Positions 38,039 through 48,963 of a stretch of 64,000 nucleotides of DNA are shown here, piece after piece. The notes beneath the pieces were generated by a model. It saw only the letters and a list, made by a program, of their open reading frames with translations. It did not search any database and had not been told where the DNA came from. The translations under genes and the position numbers were made by a program. The DNA is from Valencia hispanica (Eukaryota > Chordata > Actinopteri > Cyprinodontiformes > Valenciidae), in assembly GCA_963556495.2 (NCBI GenBank), contig OY747712.1:25970235-26034234 (forward strand), given 5' to 3'. Positions within the stretch are counted from its first letter, which is position 1, and each line of letters opens with the position of its first letter.

Positions 38039-38270
38039 TTAGAGTAGCCCAGTCAAATACCAGGCCTAACAGACATCTTCACCCAATCTTTCTGAAGTTT
38101 AGCTATTTTCTTAAGAAGAATAGACACAAAAATGTAGGCTCTTGTGCAAAGCTGGTGAAGACAAACCTCCATACACCATGCAAGGTGGTTATACAATGTA
38201 CTAAATCAGGTGCGGATTGCTCATGGTTCATTTTTCATTTTTTTTATTTGTAAGAAATTTTACAGCATAC

Positions 38271-39440
38271 TCATTGTAACCTTGAAAAGCTTTTAACATT
38301 GAAGCTCAACACACTTTTTGTCCTTTTAAATGCTATAACAAACTTTCAATAACTTTTCGACAAACATTCCTCACTTTATAGCAACACAATTTTGACTGTC
38401 TTTCTTCTTTCCCTTTTTTTATCCAAGCAAGTATTTTTAGCACAGTGAACAGAGCAGGAGTGACTTGCAGCAAGAAGGAAAATGCTCAGCTCAAACAGTG
38501 AAAGGACTCCCCTGCTCAACTTGTTTATTCCATGGAAAAATTATATTATGGCCAAGCAAATACTCACCGAGATACAGGAAGACCAGCTGCTCCCCCGCAC
38601 AACAATGCTGAAGTAGGTTTGTTGCATGTTGCTCCAGCTGAATTGATGGAAACCTGAAAAAATGCATGACTATAAAGAACTTACTGCATAGAAGAAAAAA
38701 AATGTGTATGTGTGTGTGGATATGAAACCAATGTACACAGGCAAGGGAAATTACAGGTCACATTTTACAGTTGGTTGCTCTATATTACAGCAATGTGGTT
38801 TCTTAAACAGGTCAAGCTTGCAGTTAGTCAAATAAAAACAATTATCTGATTCTTTTATTGAACCTGCTACAAAGCAGTGAAGAACAATTTATCAACGAAA
38901 GTTTACATAACTTTCAGCCCTCTGGATGAATTCAAAGTTGTTGACAAATCTACATTTATATGCATTTACTGGAAGATATGAATTTCAACTCTCTATTCAA
39001 AAAACGTCAAAACATGAAAAAATTATATCTGTTTATTTTCCAATTCATCTATTTTGTACTGTGAAGGCTAGATGAACCAGAAAGTTTCTGTAATTGTAAA
39101 TGGAAAAAAATAGAAATAGCTAAAACAAATATAAACTCAGAGAGTAAGTCATTCAAATGTAGTTTCTGCAAGTCAAAATTGCACCTGAACTGCTATTTAA
39201 ACTGTCAACATACTTAACTTTGAATGAACTCTAGGATTGAGGCTGCTTACTTGTCGACCACCCAAATCAATTTGAAATGGATGCAATCCACAAAGTTGGA
39301 AGTCTGGACTGCTGCTCAGCAATGAAAGGCATGAGTAGCTAACCTAAGAAAACAATTTGTATTAGTATACACGTATTTAAAACGGGTAAACTGCCATATT
39401 TGATAATGTAAACACATTTTCCTATATTTTACAATAAATA
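38271..39440. other. intergenic, no recognised content
   Basis: AT-rich, no ORF with resemblance, no clear transposon ends. Confidence 0.55.
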
Positions 39441-39699
39441 TAGTTCTGTAAAAAGTATGTCTTTTTGTAGATTTCTGTTTTTTGCTTACATTTTACAGAT
39501 CATTAAATTTTTATATCAGACAAAGATAACCTGACTAAATACAAAATGCACCTAACAATTAGTTGTGCCACCTTTGCAGTGTCCGTCAATCAGTTGCTGA
39601 GGAGGAATTCTGACCCATTCTTTATTGCAAAATTGATTTAACTGTATGTAAATGTTTTCTGGGATAAATAGTCTCTCTAAGTTCATGTCATACAATTTA

Positions 39700-41144
39700 A
39701 ATTGACTTGTTGCTCAGTCCTGCTCAGCCCCGCTCATCCCCGGCCCCCCATTCAACTACCAGTTTCCAGGAAACAAACAGACTTGTACATTCTCGCCGTT
39801 TCACTCCAAAGAGAAGTATTAGGACCTCCGACACTTTTGTGGTTTTCTGGGCTGGATTTCTATTTTAAGGCACAAATATGGATAAATAATGAGCCTGGGG
39901 CAATTGCAAAAGTGATAAACGGGATCCTTTGAAGACAGAGTGTATTTTATTCATTTTCCCAAACCGAAACAAAATATGGACAAATGTCTCTGTTGGATAA
40001 ATCTGTGTCAAACCACACAGTCAACTTAACATGACAACAATAAACAAGAATGTATGTTTGTGTTCATTTTTGGTTAGACAATTGTCTTGTATAATCTTAG
40101 CAATCAGGTCAAATAAGTTCATATCAGTCACATAAAGCCCAGTGGTAATGATCTTTCTTAAAGGCAAGGGGATACGATTGTGGGAGCGCTCCTTGAGAAG
40201 GCATTATTGAAAAATAAGAAGTCCCACCCCTTGCTTCATGCTCTCCCACTAAGCCATGCCTCAATAACACAGGTCTCCGCCACTTCACTTCACTCTGCCA
40301 TTTCAACCAAAGTCACAAAATATAACTTGATCTTACCTGTCCAGGAGAAAATCAGCAACCAACGCATCCGTTAGCAAGCCCTTAGCTTCCTTGAGTTGAC
40401 GCCACCGTGTAAATGCATCAGCTCCGATTCAGATTCGGCTTTAAGCACGCTTTTCTTTGGCTTTCTTTTTTCTCATCGCTATTTCCACAACAGCTTTGCA
40501 TTTTCGGTTCATTTTATCGCGAGCTCACTTCCTGTTTACAGGCTAGAACGAGCGTTGCGTGCACACGAAGAAGAAGCGCAGAGGGGGAGGTGCTGGAACA
40601 CGGAAGCTTTGCTTACAAGCCTCTTATCTTGGACGGACCGTGGAAGTTGATTGGATGAGGTTTTCCCAGGGTTTCTCGCTGTAGAAAGGATGAAAATTAT
40701 TCAGTCAAGTTTAATAACTCCTAACTTATAGGTTGCCACTGGTATATGAAGAGCATTTTTTGCGGTTTTAAAAAAAGTGTTTTAAAATGAAATCATATAC
40801 CCTGCCTTTAAGCTAGTCACTTAGCAGGCTATTGTTATTTAAATGTCTGATGAAGCTTCTCCTTCTTGCTTTGAAATCCGAAGATCTGTGCCTCTCGTTT
40901 CAGTTTATTTTCATGTAATTCTAATTAGAAATTTATAGGCATGGAATAATGCTTTGGGGGACTTTTCCGAAGGCTCCTCGAAGATATTGTTGTTGACTCC
41001 AAAAATTGACAAGAGCCCTTTTAGGAATTGTTTCGGCACTGAACACTCTCATTGTAAATATGCAATAGGCATCAAAGGCTTGTCAGAGTTAGCAACAGTA
41101 ACTGAGGAGGGCGGGGCTTAGCAGGACTGAGCCACAGGTCAATT
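39700..41144. mobile_element. unclassified DNA element with 34-bp inverted ends, 1445 bp
   Basis: The left end starts aattgacttgttgctcagtc and goes on ctgctcagccccgc. The right end, reverse-complemented, reads aattgacctgtggctcagtc then ctgctaagccccgc, so 31 of 34 positions match. Tc1 text stops at the left border and resumes at the right border, which supports a discrete insertion. The target duplication is unclear (caatttaa against caattgta). The interior has no recognisable transposase. Confidence 0.65.
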
Positions 41145-41210
41145 GTATTGAAGTGCAAACTTTGAATAGATCAATCCCAAAGCTTCTTTTTTTTTGTGGG
41201 TCATTCAGAT

Positions 41211-42469
41211 GCAGTGCCCGCCTATGGAGTCAGTTGTGCCCACCCTGGACTTAAAGGAGGGGTGGCATGTAATATCCACTTTTTAAAGCTTTTCATCACA
41301 TTCTTATGCCATTCCCTCCTTAAAAACATGCCTAAAGTGTTTCTTAGGTTAATTTATGTATGTTTGAGTAATATCTATAAACTCTCGCTGCCACCATGTT
41401 GAGCACTGAACGCCAGGGTCCTCCTAGGAACGCCCTAACCTCCCAGCTACGCCCCTAAATTTTTATTACCGCCCACATCTCTCCACAGCCCTCCCTCCCC
41501 CGCTCCCAGAGCACTAAAGCAGAGCGTCGTCAGCAGCAGCAGTTCTGTTTTCTTTTTTCAGAATAGCCATTTTCTATTAAACATGTGTATCTTGATTGGT
41601 CAGTCCCACAATCCAACCAACGAATGAAGACAACGTGTTTTCCATTTAGACATACAATGTGACCCCTCCATCACTCATGAAAGGAAAGTGTTAGAGGGCT
41701 GAAACTTTTTATGTGACAGTGTGTGCATAGATAGGTTTTAAAACCACAGTTTTTGAGTGTAAAGGTGACAGAAGGACAGTGGCTCAGAGGTCACCAATTC
41801 TAACAACTAATAGGTCCTATCATATCATGTGACCGTTCCATAGGCTTTGCAAAGCAATGTTCACCTCTTATCAGATTTGAATAATGGCATTAAAGATTAT
41901 TACAAAGTGGCACTTTATTCGTTCAGGAGGAATCAGCAAAACAACGCCCCCTAGAGTCACAGAATCTGATAGTCAAGCGGAATGGTCACCAGAGCAAGAG
42001 AACAGCAGGGCCATAGATGACCGCTTATTACTGCAAATAAAAAGGAGTATACAAAATAATTTCCTCAAATACACAAGGACAAGTGACAGTGTAGACAGGA
42101 GTGAGCAGGAAGCAGCACCATTAACTTGCAATACTTGCAGGCATAAGGGTCACACTGCCTCTTTCTGCTTCTTGTGCTCCTTATCTGCTGTAGCTGCCTC
42201 CCCTGGCATAAATGTTTACTACAGTGTTCAATTAGACGTCATTGCCTATGTTCCTAAGAAGTAAAGCTGCAAGGTGCTGCTCTCTGTACGCCCAGCCTGA
42301 TTTTTAGTGACAGTAAAAGAAAATGATTTGTCAATACGGTACCAAAGACCAAAGAGCCATTGTTTAGCCTAAAGAAGATAAAAATGTAGGTTGAAAATGT
42401 ATGCCCCCCTGAAAAAATGGGATGCCCCCACTATAATTTTTTTCTGCAGCCAAGTCTGTTCAGAGAGAT
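41211..42469. mobile_element. second insert in Tc1 relic B, unclassified
   Basis: This block of about 1.26 kb lies between two pieces of Tc1 relic B and has no Tc1 resemblance. It includes ttaaaggaggggtggcatgt, wording I recognise from dispersed fish repeats, a C-rich stretch at 41460-41520 and a 126-codon ORF at 41884-42264. No terminal repeats were recognised and the borders are approximate. Confidence 0.4.
41884..42264 (+). CDS. 126-codon ORF with a CCHC-knuckle-like motif, unknown
   Basis: The ORF starts MALKIITKWHFIRSGG and ends with TAA. Near residues 79-92 it contains CNTCRHKGHTASFC, which fits the zinc-knuckle spacing C-x2-C-x4-H-x4-C found in Gag-type and other nucleic-acid-binding proteins. 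No capsid, protease or reverse transcriptase sequence is next to it, and it lies in an unclassified insert inside a transposon relic. It may be a remnant of a retroelement gag-like gene, part of an unknown element, or chance. I do not claim expression. Confidence 0.25.
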   Translation: MALKIITKWHFIRSGGISKTTPPRVTESDSQAEWSPEQENSRAIDDRLLLQIKRSIQNNFLKYTRTSDSVDRSEQEAAPLTCNTCRHKGHTASFCFLCSLSAVAASPGINVYYSVQLDVIAYVPKK

Positions 42470-43923
42470 GCTTCCAAAAATGGCCCTGCTGCATCCCATC
42501 AGTGCGTTTGAGCTTAAGGTCAAAAACTGATGATCGAACATTCTCCGTCAGGATTTTATGGTAGACAATAACATTCATTGTTACGTTTGTCCCATCTGTC
42601 CAAAGAATATTTTTCACATCAAGATGTTTTTTTTTTCTTTAGCAAATATGAAACAACCCTTTTTTCTCTTTGGCCAGCTGTGGTTTTCACCTTGGAACTA
42701 TGAGAAGGATGCCATTTTTGAAATGTTTATTTTACATTGTTCAATCATGAGCACTGAACTCAACTGAGGTAAGTGAGACCTGCAGTGTTTTTCTAGGTTC
42801 TTTTGCAACCTCTCCTGTGAAGGTTTGCTGCTGTTCCATGTTTTCTCCCTTTATGGATAATACCCAATACTGTGGTTCAGTGGAGTCCCAAACTCTTAGA
42901 AATAGCTTTGTAAAACCTTCCAGACTGAGAGATATTTTGGTTCTCATCTGGTTTTGCAATTCATCACTGCATGATGTGTTGCTTTCTGAGATCGTTTAGC
43001 CTACTTCATGTTGCCAGACAGGTTTATATTTAAATTATTTCTTGTTTCTACATTTCTAGCAGTAATCGGCACTGGCTGTGAGTTGTAGAATTGAACTAAG
43101 GTTTCCAGTAAACGTGTTGAATGAGAGTTAATGCATTATATAACAAGGGGGTAATTGTATTTTTAGATAGGGTCAGGTTCGTATGGGTCCCTTTGATCCT
43201 CAATAAATTAAAAAATCTTTGTATGAATAAGGCCTTTTGCATTTACTCTGTTTATTTTTATTTGTTAATAAAATGTCTTGGTCTCCTGGTCATCTGATAC
43301 ATTTTAGTTAGGCAAAAAAGCAACAACAGAAGAAATCTGTAAGGGGCAAATACTTTTTCAAGCCATCATAAATCCCAAATGTCATTAAGACAGTATACCA
43401 AAGACAAATGTAAAAGTGACAATCTTCTTTAAGCCATAGAGATTAACAAAAGTAAAGTAATTTATTTGATGTATTTTACTATGTCATTTTCTTTTGACAT
43501 GTTTAAATTTGAAACAAATTCAGTTCAATATGACCCTTATTGCAACTGATATTTTTTCAAAAATGAATGAAGTTTGTTGATTTGAATTGTTGATTGTATA
43601 GACCTTTTAGGATGTACATAGCCTGTACAGTTGCTGCAAAAATAAATAACATTGTCATTATTAAAATTTTGACATACATTTTTATCTACTACTGCATAGA
43701 ATGTTTTAAGTAAACATTTGAGCGTCACAAACTTGAGAGTGTAATCTGACCTAATTCCCTCAAATAAATCAGATGTTTGTTAATTTACTCTTTGTTCTCT
43801 AAAACTTGTAGCTCTTATGACCTCCTTATATGAGCTAAACATTTGTTTTCTAAATGTATTTTGTACACACAAGTGTGAATGTTTGCTCTATGGATAAAAT
43901 CTAATTTACTCACACTGTTTATA

Positions 43924-45420
43924 AACTCAGCAAAAAAAGAAACGTCCTCTAACTTTTAACTGTTTTTACTTTCAGTAAACTTAATGTGTGTAAATATGTG
44001 TATGAACACTAAAAGAGTCAACACCATAAGACATAAACTAAAAATGTTTCACAGACATGTGACTAACAGAAATAGAATAATGTGTCCTTGAATAAAAGAT
44101 GCTCAAAATCAAAAGTACCAGTCAGTAACTGGTGTGGCCACCAGCTGCTTGAAGTACTGCAGTGCATCTCCTCCTCATGGACTGGACCAGATTTGTCAGT
44201 TCTTGCTGTGAGATGTTACCCCACTCTTCCACCAAGGCACTTGCAAGTTCCTGGACATTTCTGGGGGTAATGGCCCTAGCCCTCACCCTGCGATCCAACA
44301 GGTCCCAGACGTGCTCAATGGCATTGAGATCCGGGGCTCTTCGCGGGCCATGGCAGAACACTGACATTGCTGTCATGCAGAAAATCACGCACAGAATGAG
44401 CAGTATGGCTGGTGGCGTTGTCCTGCCGGAGGATCATGTCCAGATGAGCATGTATAAAGGGTACCACATGAGGGAGGAGGATTCCTGGTCTTCCCTGTAC
44501 CGCAAGGCATTGAGATTGCCTGCAATGACAACAAGCTTAGTCCGATGGTGATGTGATATACCACCCCAGACCATGACGGACCCCCCACTTCCAAATCGAT
44601 CCCGCTCCAGGGTACAGGCCTCGGTGCAACGCTCATTCCTTCGACGATAAACACGACTCCGTCTATCACCCCTGGTGAGACAAAACAGTGACAGTGAAGA
44701 GCACTTTTTGCCACTCCTGTCTGGTCCAGCAAAGCTGGGTTTGTGCCCATAGGCGGTGTTGTTGCTGGTGATGTCTGGTAAGGACCTGCCTTACAACAGG
44801 CCTACAAGCCCTCAGTTCAGCCTCTCTCAGCCTATTGCGGACAGTCTGAGCACTGATGGAGGGATTGTGTGTTCCTGGTGTGACTCGGGCAGTTGTTGTG
44901 GCCATCCTGTACCTGTCACGCAGGTGTGATATTCGGATGTACCGATCCTGTTCAGGTGTTGTTACACGTGGTCTTCCACTGCGAGGATGATCAGCTGTCC
45001 TTCCTGTCTCCCTGTAGCGCTGTCTTAGGCGTCTCACAGTGCGGACATGGCAATTTATTGCCCTAGCCACATCAGCAGTCCTCATGCCTCCCAGCAGCAT
45101 GCCTAATGCACGTTCACGCAGATGAGCAGGGACCCTGGGCATCTTTCATCTGGTGTTTTTCACAGTCGGTAGACAAGTCTCTTTAGTGTCCTGCGTTTTT
45201 AGAACTGTGACCTTAAATGCCTACTTTCTGTAAACTGTTAAGGTCTTAACGACCATTCCACAGGTGCATGTTAATTAATTGATTATGGTTAATTGAACAT
45301 GCATGGAAAACATTGTTTAAACCCTTTACAATGAAGATCTGTAAAGTTATTTGGATTTTTACAACATTATTGTTGAAATACACTGTCCTGAAAAAGGGAC
45401 GTTTCTTTTTTTGCTGAGTT
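43924..45420 (-). mobile_element. Tc1-type transposon, 1497 bp, both terminal repeats present
   Basis: The two ends are perfect inverted repeats over 24 bases. The left begins aactcagcaaaaaaagaaac followed by gtcc; the right, reverse-complemented, is identical. TA flanks both sides (43922-43923 and 45421-45422). It encodes a broken transposase on the minus strand. Preserved ends with few differences suggest a younger copy than relics A-C. Confidence 0.9.
44122..45142 (-). pseudogene. Tc1 transposase, frameshifted
   Basis: Reading from 45142 down, the protein begins MPRVPAHLRERALGMLLGGM and contains two helix-turn-helix regions (TADVARAINCHVRTVRRLRQ; the basic GRPRVTTPEQDRY segment). The frame is lost near 44670, exactly where the family has the first catalytic Asp (VLFTDES; here VLFTVTV). 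A QDNA motif with the second Asp survives in another frame at about 44412-44424, and a final frame carries DLNAIEHVWD, the third acidic site, ending at 44122. At least two shifts disable it, so the copy cannot make active transposase. Confidence 0.85.
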
Positions 45421-46860
45421 TAGCTTCTTTCCTATTATCGAACGTAAAAGAGTAATTTGGAAATAATGCAGTTAATGGTACAGAACCTTATTCTCTCTAC
45501 TATTTCAATGAGAATTAGCAACTACAATTGTCTTAACAAGCCCTAAGAAGTCTGAACTTGGTGATAAACCAACATTTATTAATGCTTCATTTATTCCATT
45601 TAGCTGTTACATTAAAACAGCCAGAGTTGGTGCAAACTAAACCAAGAAACAAAATCCATCCATCCATCCATCCATCCATCCATCCATCCATCCATCCATC
45701 CATCCATCCATCCATCCATCCATCCATCCATCCATCCATCCATCCATCCATCCATCCATCCATCCATCCATCCATCCATCCATCCATCCATCCATCCATC
45801 CATCCATCCATCCATCCATCCATCCATCCATCCATCCATGATGAACAGATTGCCAATATTTTACAAAAGGTGTAAACAATATGCTGTTGTTTTTTTTAAT
45901 AGGTAATACTACTTATTTTGTGAAGTTTAGACAAACCAGAAGGTAAAACTTAATGGACTAAAACTGAAAACATGCCAATCTTTTTCAGAATAGAAACCTA
46001 TTTCTTATCAGTAAATAACTGAAACATCTGCAGAGAGAGCCCCGATTTATCATTAGGTTTGTTTGGAAAACATGGTGCTTACACAGTTAAATCAGTTAAA
46101 TGACACAAGAGTTTTTAAGGTTTTCTGTAGGAAAAAAGTGTTTCTTTTGTTTTTGTTATTTTATACAGGTAACTAATTATCAGCTCCATCCTTGGATTAT
46201 GAAACATGATTCATAAACATTTAATTCCCATGAATTTAGTAAAGACAGTGAAGTGGCAACATAATACAAATATTGAAACAAGTTCCTAAGTATTGTGATG
46301 TCTAGAACGCATGAATGAGGAAACATACTTGAATATGTTCATTACACAAGAACAGTTAAGTTTCTTTTATTAAATTTTGAGTCGGGTGTTGATAAAACCC
46401 TTGTTTGGACTTGTTGTCATTGCCTTTAAATTATTTAACAGTCAGACAGACCTTTGGGTTAACATTCCACTATAGCATCTCTGTTGGGTCCATTCCTCAA
46501 GCCAGAATGGATGCAGGACTTTTTCACTCTCATGTCCTTTTTTTGAGGTGCCACCAGAAATTTTATTGGGGTCAGTGCTTTAAAAGGGCTGGTCCAATAG
46601 CTTGACCATAGTATCTTTAGCTTGTTTTGTCACAACTATATTAGTGTGCAAGGGGTCATCGTACATTTTGAAGAGCCACTTTCAACAGAGTTTCAACTTG
46701 TTACTTTTATATATAATTTTCCTTAGACTAATTAATATTCCTGCAAGCTGGAAACCTACCCCACAGCCTATTACTGCCAGAATTGTATGTCACAGCTCAA
46801 ACTTTCCATGCCTTGTAGTCATTAATATCAAAACTGTTAAAATGGAGCTAACAGGTTAGC
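45421..46860. other. intergenic with a microsatellite
   Basis: Apart from the TCCA array at 45655-45839, no recognisable feature. Confidence 0.6.
45655..45839. repeat. (TCCA)n microsatellite, about 46 units, 185 bp
   Basis: An uninterrupted tetranucleotide array. The same unit forms the tail of the SINE family in this window (7900-7913 and 37350-37371), so it may have grown from a SINE tail, though no SINE body is attached. The apparent proteins IHPSIHPS and MDGWMDGW are products of the array, not genes. Confidence 0.97.
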
Positions 46861-47388
46861 TGAGGTTCAGGAGCAAGGCCACGCCTCAAACCCGCTTCAT
46901 AAATCCTAATCAGTCTTAACTCGATCCACCCGGTACCACACGCTGGCTCTACATCCCTAATCACGCCAGGAAACACATATAAACTCGGCCTGCCCTTCAT
47001 CCCTTGTCCGTTTCGTTCGTTTTCGCGATCATTTCAGACTTCAGCGTGTCATTCGTGCTCGCTTACCTCGTTCAAAGCTTCTGCTTCATTGTTTTCCGGA
47101 TGGACGTTCTCCTGCCGACCCTCGCCTTGCCTTTTCAGGGTCCTGCCGACCCTCGCCTTGCCTTCGCAGCATTCATCGGGCACAGCCTCTTCTAACGTCT
47201 CTCTCTTTTAGGTTCCGTCTGGGGGGGTCCTGGGCAGGCTCGGAAAGACGATTTCCCGAAGACTGCACCCCCACACAGAGTCTTCCTCCGGGTCTCCGGC
47301 GACGTCTCTCCCCAGACCATTCAATTCATCCAGCCTTCAATAAACTATCAAATTCCGAACCCGTAGCGTGGTCCTTGCTAGTGAATTA
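46861..47388 (+). mobile_element. candidate solo LTR of an LTR retrotransposon
   Basis: This GC-richer block sits in AT-rich surroundings. It shows an LTR-like order: a TATA-like acatataaactcgg at 46975-46989, a C/T-rich leader, and the signal ttcaataaac near 47336-47345 followed by gaacccgtagcgtggtcctt. A unit ctgccgaccctcgccttgcc is repeated in tandem (about 47112 and 47142). The left edge tgaggttcag starts with TG, but I could not define the right edge or a target duplication. No internal gag or pol sequence follows. Confidence 0.45.
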
Positions 47389-48929
47389 TTTATTTATCAT
47401 CAGCAAAGATCTGCACAAAATTTGATATTGTTATGTGCTAGCAAAATTATAAACTAAAATATGGCTCTTTTGTTCTGAAGCAGTGGCACATTGTTTAGCT
47501 GCCTTTGTGTTGAGGTTAATATAAAACGTGCTATATTTCCCATTCCAATGTATCTTTACCTTAATATATGGGGATTTCTTCACAGATTTAATCAAAATGT
47601 GTTTGAAATTGACAGTTGTGCAGTATACACTGCTGTTTGCAAAGATAAACATAGTACCTCGAGACATTTGTAAACTGTTTTCAAAGTTGAACCAGACTTA
47701 TGTAGGTCAAGTCAGGTTGACTCAAATGATGCTGATGAGCCTGTCAGAAGCTTCTAAAGCCGCAGTGTTGTTTTCACATATTTTTCAAGACATTTAAAGG
47801 CCAACTTGTTCTCATTCCCAAGGGGATAAATACTGCTGTTCTCTCACAGCTGGTAGCGTCTCTGAGGTATGTACAAGGTGTCCTTCAGTGCAAAAACTGT
47901 GATTCACTGACTACAGCAATATTTGATGCCAGAGCAAATGGTGTCTTGTGAGCAACTAACAACATCCATAAGAGGCAGGATGTATGACAGCAAAATATGT
48001 CACGAGAATTCTGTTTTGCAGACCTGTCTACGACTCCCGTGTGACACCGGTGTGTTTCAGTGTACAGAGTTTTGCAGCAGATATCATATTTTTCATTGCT
48101 TATACAGCAAGTCATGTTTGTTTTCTGTTTTACTCCATACTGTTGTATGGTTTGAGACAGATACCAAAACTGGTTTTATCTGCTCTAGGAGTATGGCATA
48201 TTAAACATTCCCCTAAATACCCAGGCATTCTGTTGTGATGTTTACCTTATTTTATACATCACTTCATCTGTGAAAAGAAAAGCAGAACAAAAAAGACAGA
48301 TGAAGATAGAGGTGCCAAAACTAAGAAACGCATAAACTCTTCAGTTTATAAACAAGCAGAAATGCAAGCCTGACAAGAAGAATCATTCATCTTCATTCTT
48401 TCAAAGCCCCAAACACAGGGCTCAGACATCCGAAGCAAGTTTATTATCATTCACTGCATACTGGAAGCGGTCATGGACACAAACAAGAACGATATAATAT
48501 GTCAAAGAAGAGACCGTGCCTGCAGTTTGCCCAATCATTTTCGGTGCTGTTGTCTCTGCAATGCGAACATGCACAGTGATGAAGTACAGTGACTGCAGAC
48601 GTGCCAACTGGGTCAGCTCCTGAGTGGGAAGCCAAAGCTTTGAATGAAGAGGTGGATATTTTGCGGTGATCAGTTTAACTCTAAACTACAGATGTCATGA
48701 GAAGCTGCTTGGCCTCATGAATGCCTTCACATCAACAATTCTTTGTACAATTAGACAAACGACACTATAACAATAACATAGATATATTCTAATTAGGGGA
48801 AAATATGTCAACCATTAGGACAGGGCACAATATTTTTTTTTCATTTTTTTCACCTTTCAACACAAAGACATGTCTAACGTTTTACTGAAACCTTTTGATT
48901 TCATTGGTTTCAGTAATAATTTAATTACA

Positions 48930-48932
<3 letters not shown>
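47389..48932. other. intergenic, no recognised content
   Basis: No coding, RNA or repeat feature recognised. Confidence 0.6.

Positions 48933-48960
<28 letters not shown>
48933..48960. repeat. (AT)14 microsatellite
   Basis: Uninterrupted dinucleotide array at the left border of a Tc1 fragment. Confidence 0.95.

Positions 48961-48963
<3 letters not shown>

Larger units (their letters stand above)
35920..38270 (+). mobile_element. Tc1/mariner relic split by two later insertions
   Basis: The left end is near gtgtatttgtattcagtccc. Decayed transposase text follows (aaagaacacgccaaacaggt, agcattaatcagactggcaa, gctgcagaggtccacagctc, gaaggatgtgttctggtcca) up to about 36525. It resumes at about 37065 (catagtggtggcagcaggat, gatgctttttttcaacaggg) up to 37318, and again from 38039 (gtagcccagtcaaataccag, ctcttgtgcaaagctggtga) to about 38270. 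The interruptions are a LINE 3' end and a PIF-type element. The family is that of 22204-23555. Confidence 0.7.
39441..43368 (-). mobile_element. Tc1/mariner relic B, split by two insertions
   Basis: The left part (39441-39699) holds ctgtaaaaagtatgtctttt, agacaaagataacctgacta and ttagttgtgccacctttgca. It resumes at about 41145 (attgaagtgcaaactttgaa) for some 65 bases, and again from about 42470 (gcgtttgagcttaaggtcaa, gaacattctccgtcaggatt, gtggttcagtggagtcccaa) to the right end near 43368 (ggggcaaatactttttcaag). The orientation makes this an antisense transposase. It is the same family as relics A and C. Two foreign blocks interrupt it. Confidence 0.7.

Noticed and set aside
44162..44551. 129-codon + strand ORF
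   Set aside because: Shadow of the Tc1 transposase pseudogene, whose motifs read on the minus strand.
45655..45839. Regular array considered as CRISPR
   Set aside because: The unit is 4 bp with no spacers, in a vertebrate genome; it is a microsatellite.
45558..45879. Repeat proteins (IHPS)n and (MDGW)n on both strands
   Set aside because: They are translations of the TCCA microsatellite. A 4-base unit yields a 4-residue repeat in every frame, with no evidence of expression.
47004..47195. 63-codon ORF in the GC-richer block
   Set aside because: It is low-complexity hydrophobic translation of the candidate LTR with no protein resemblance.
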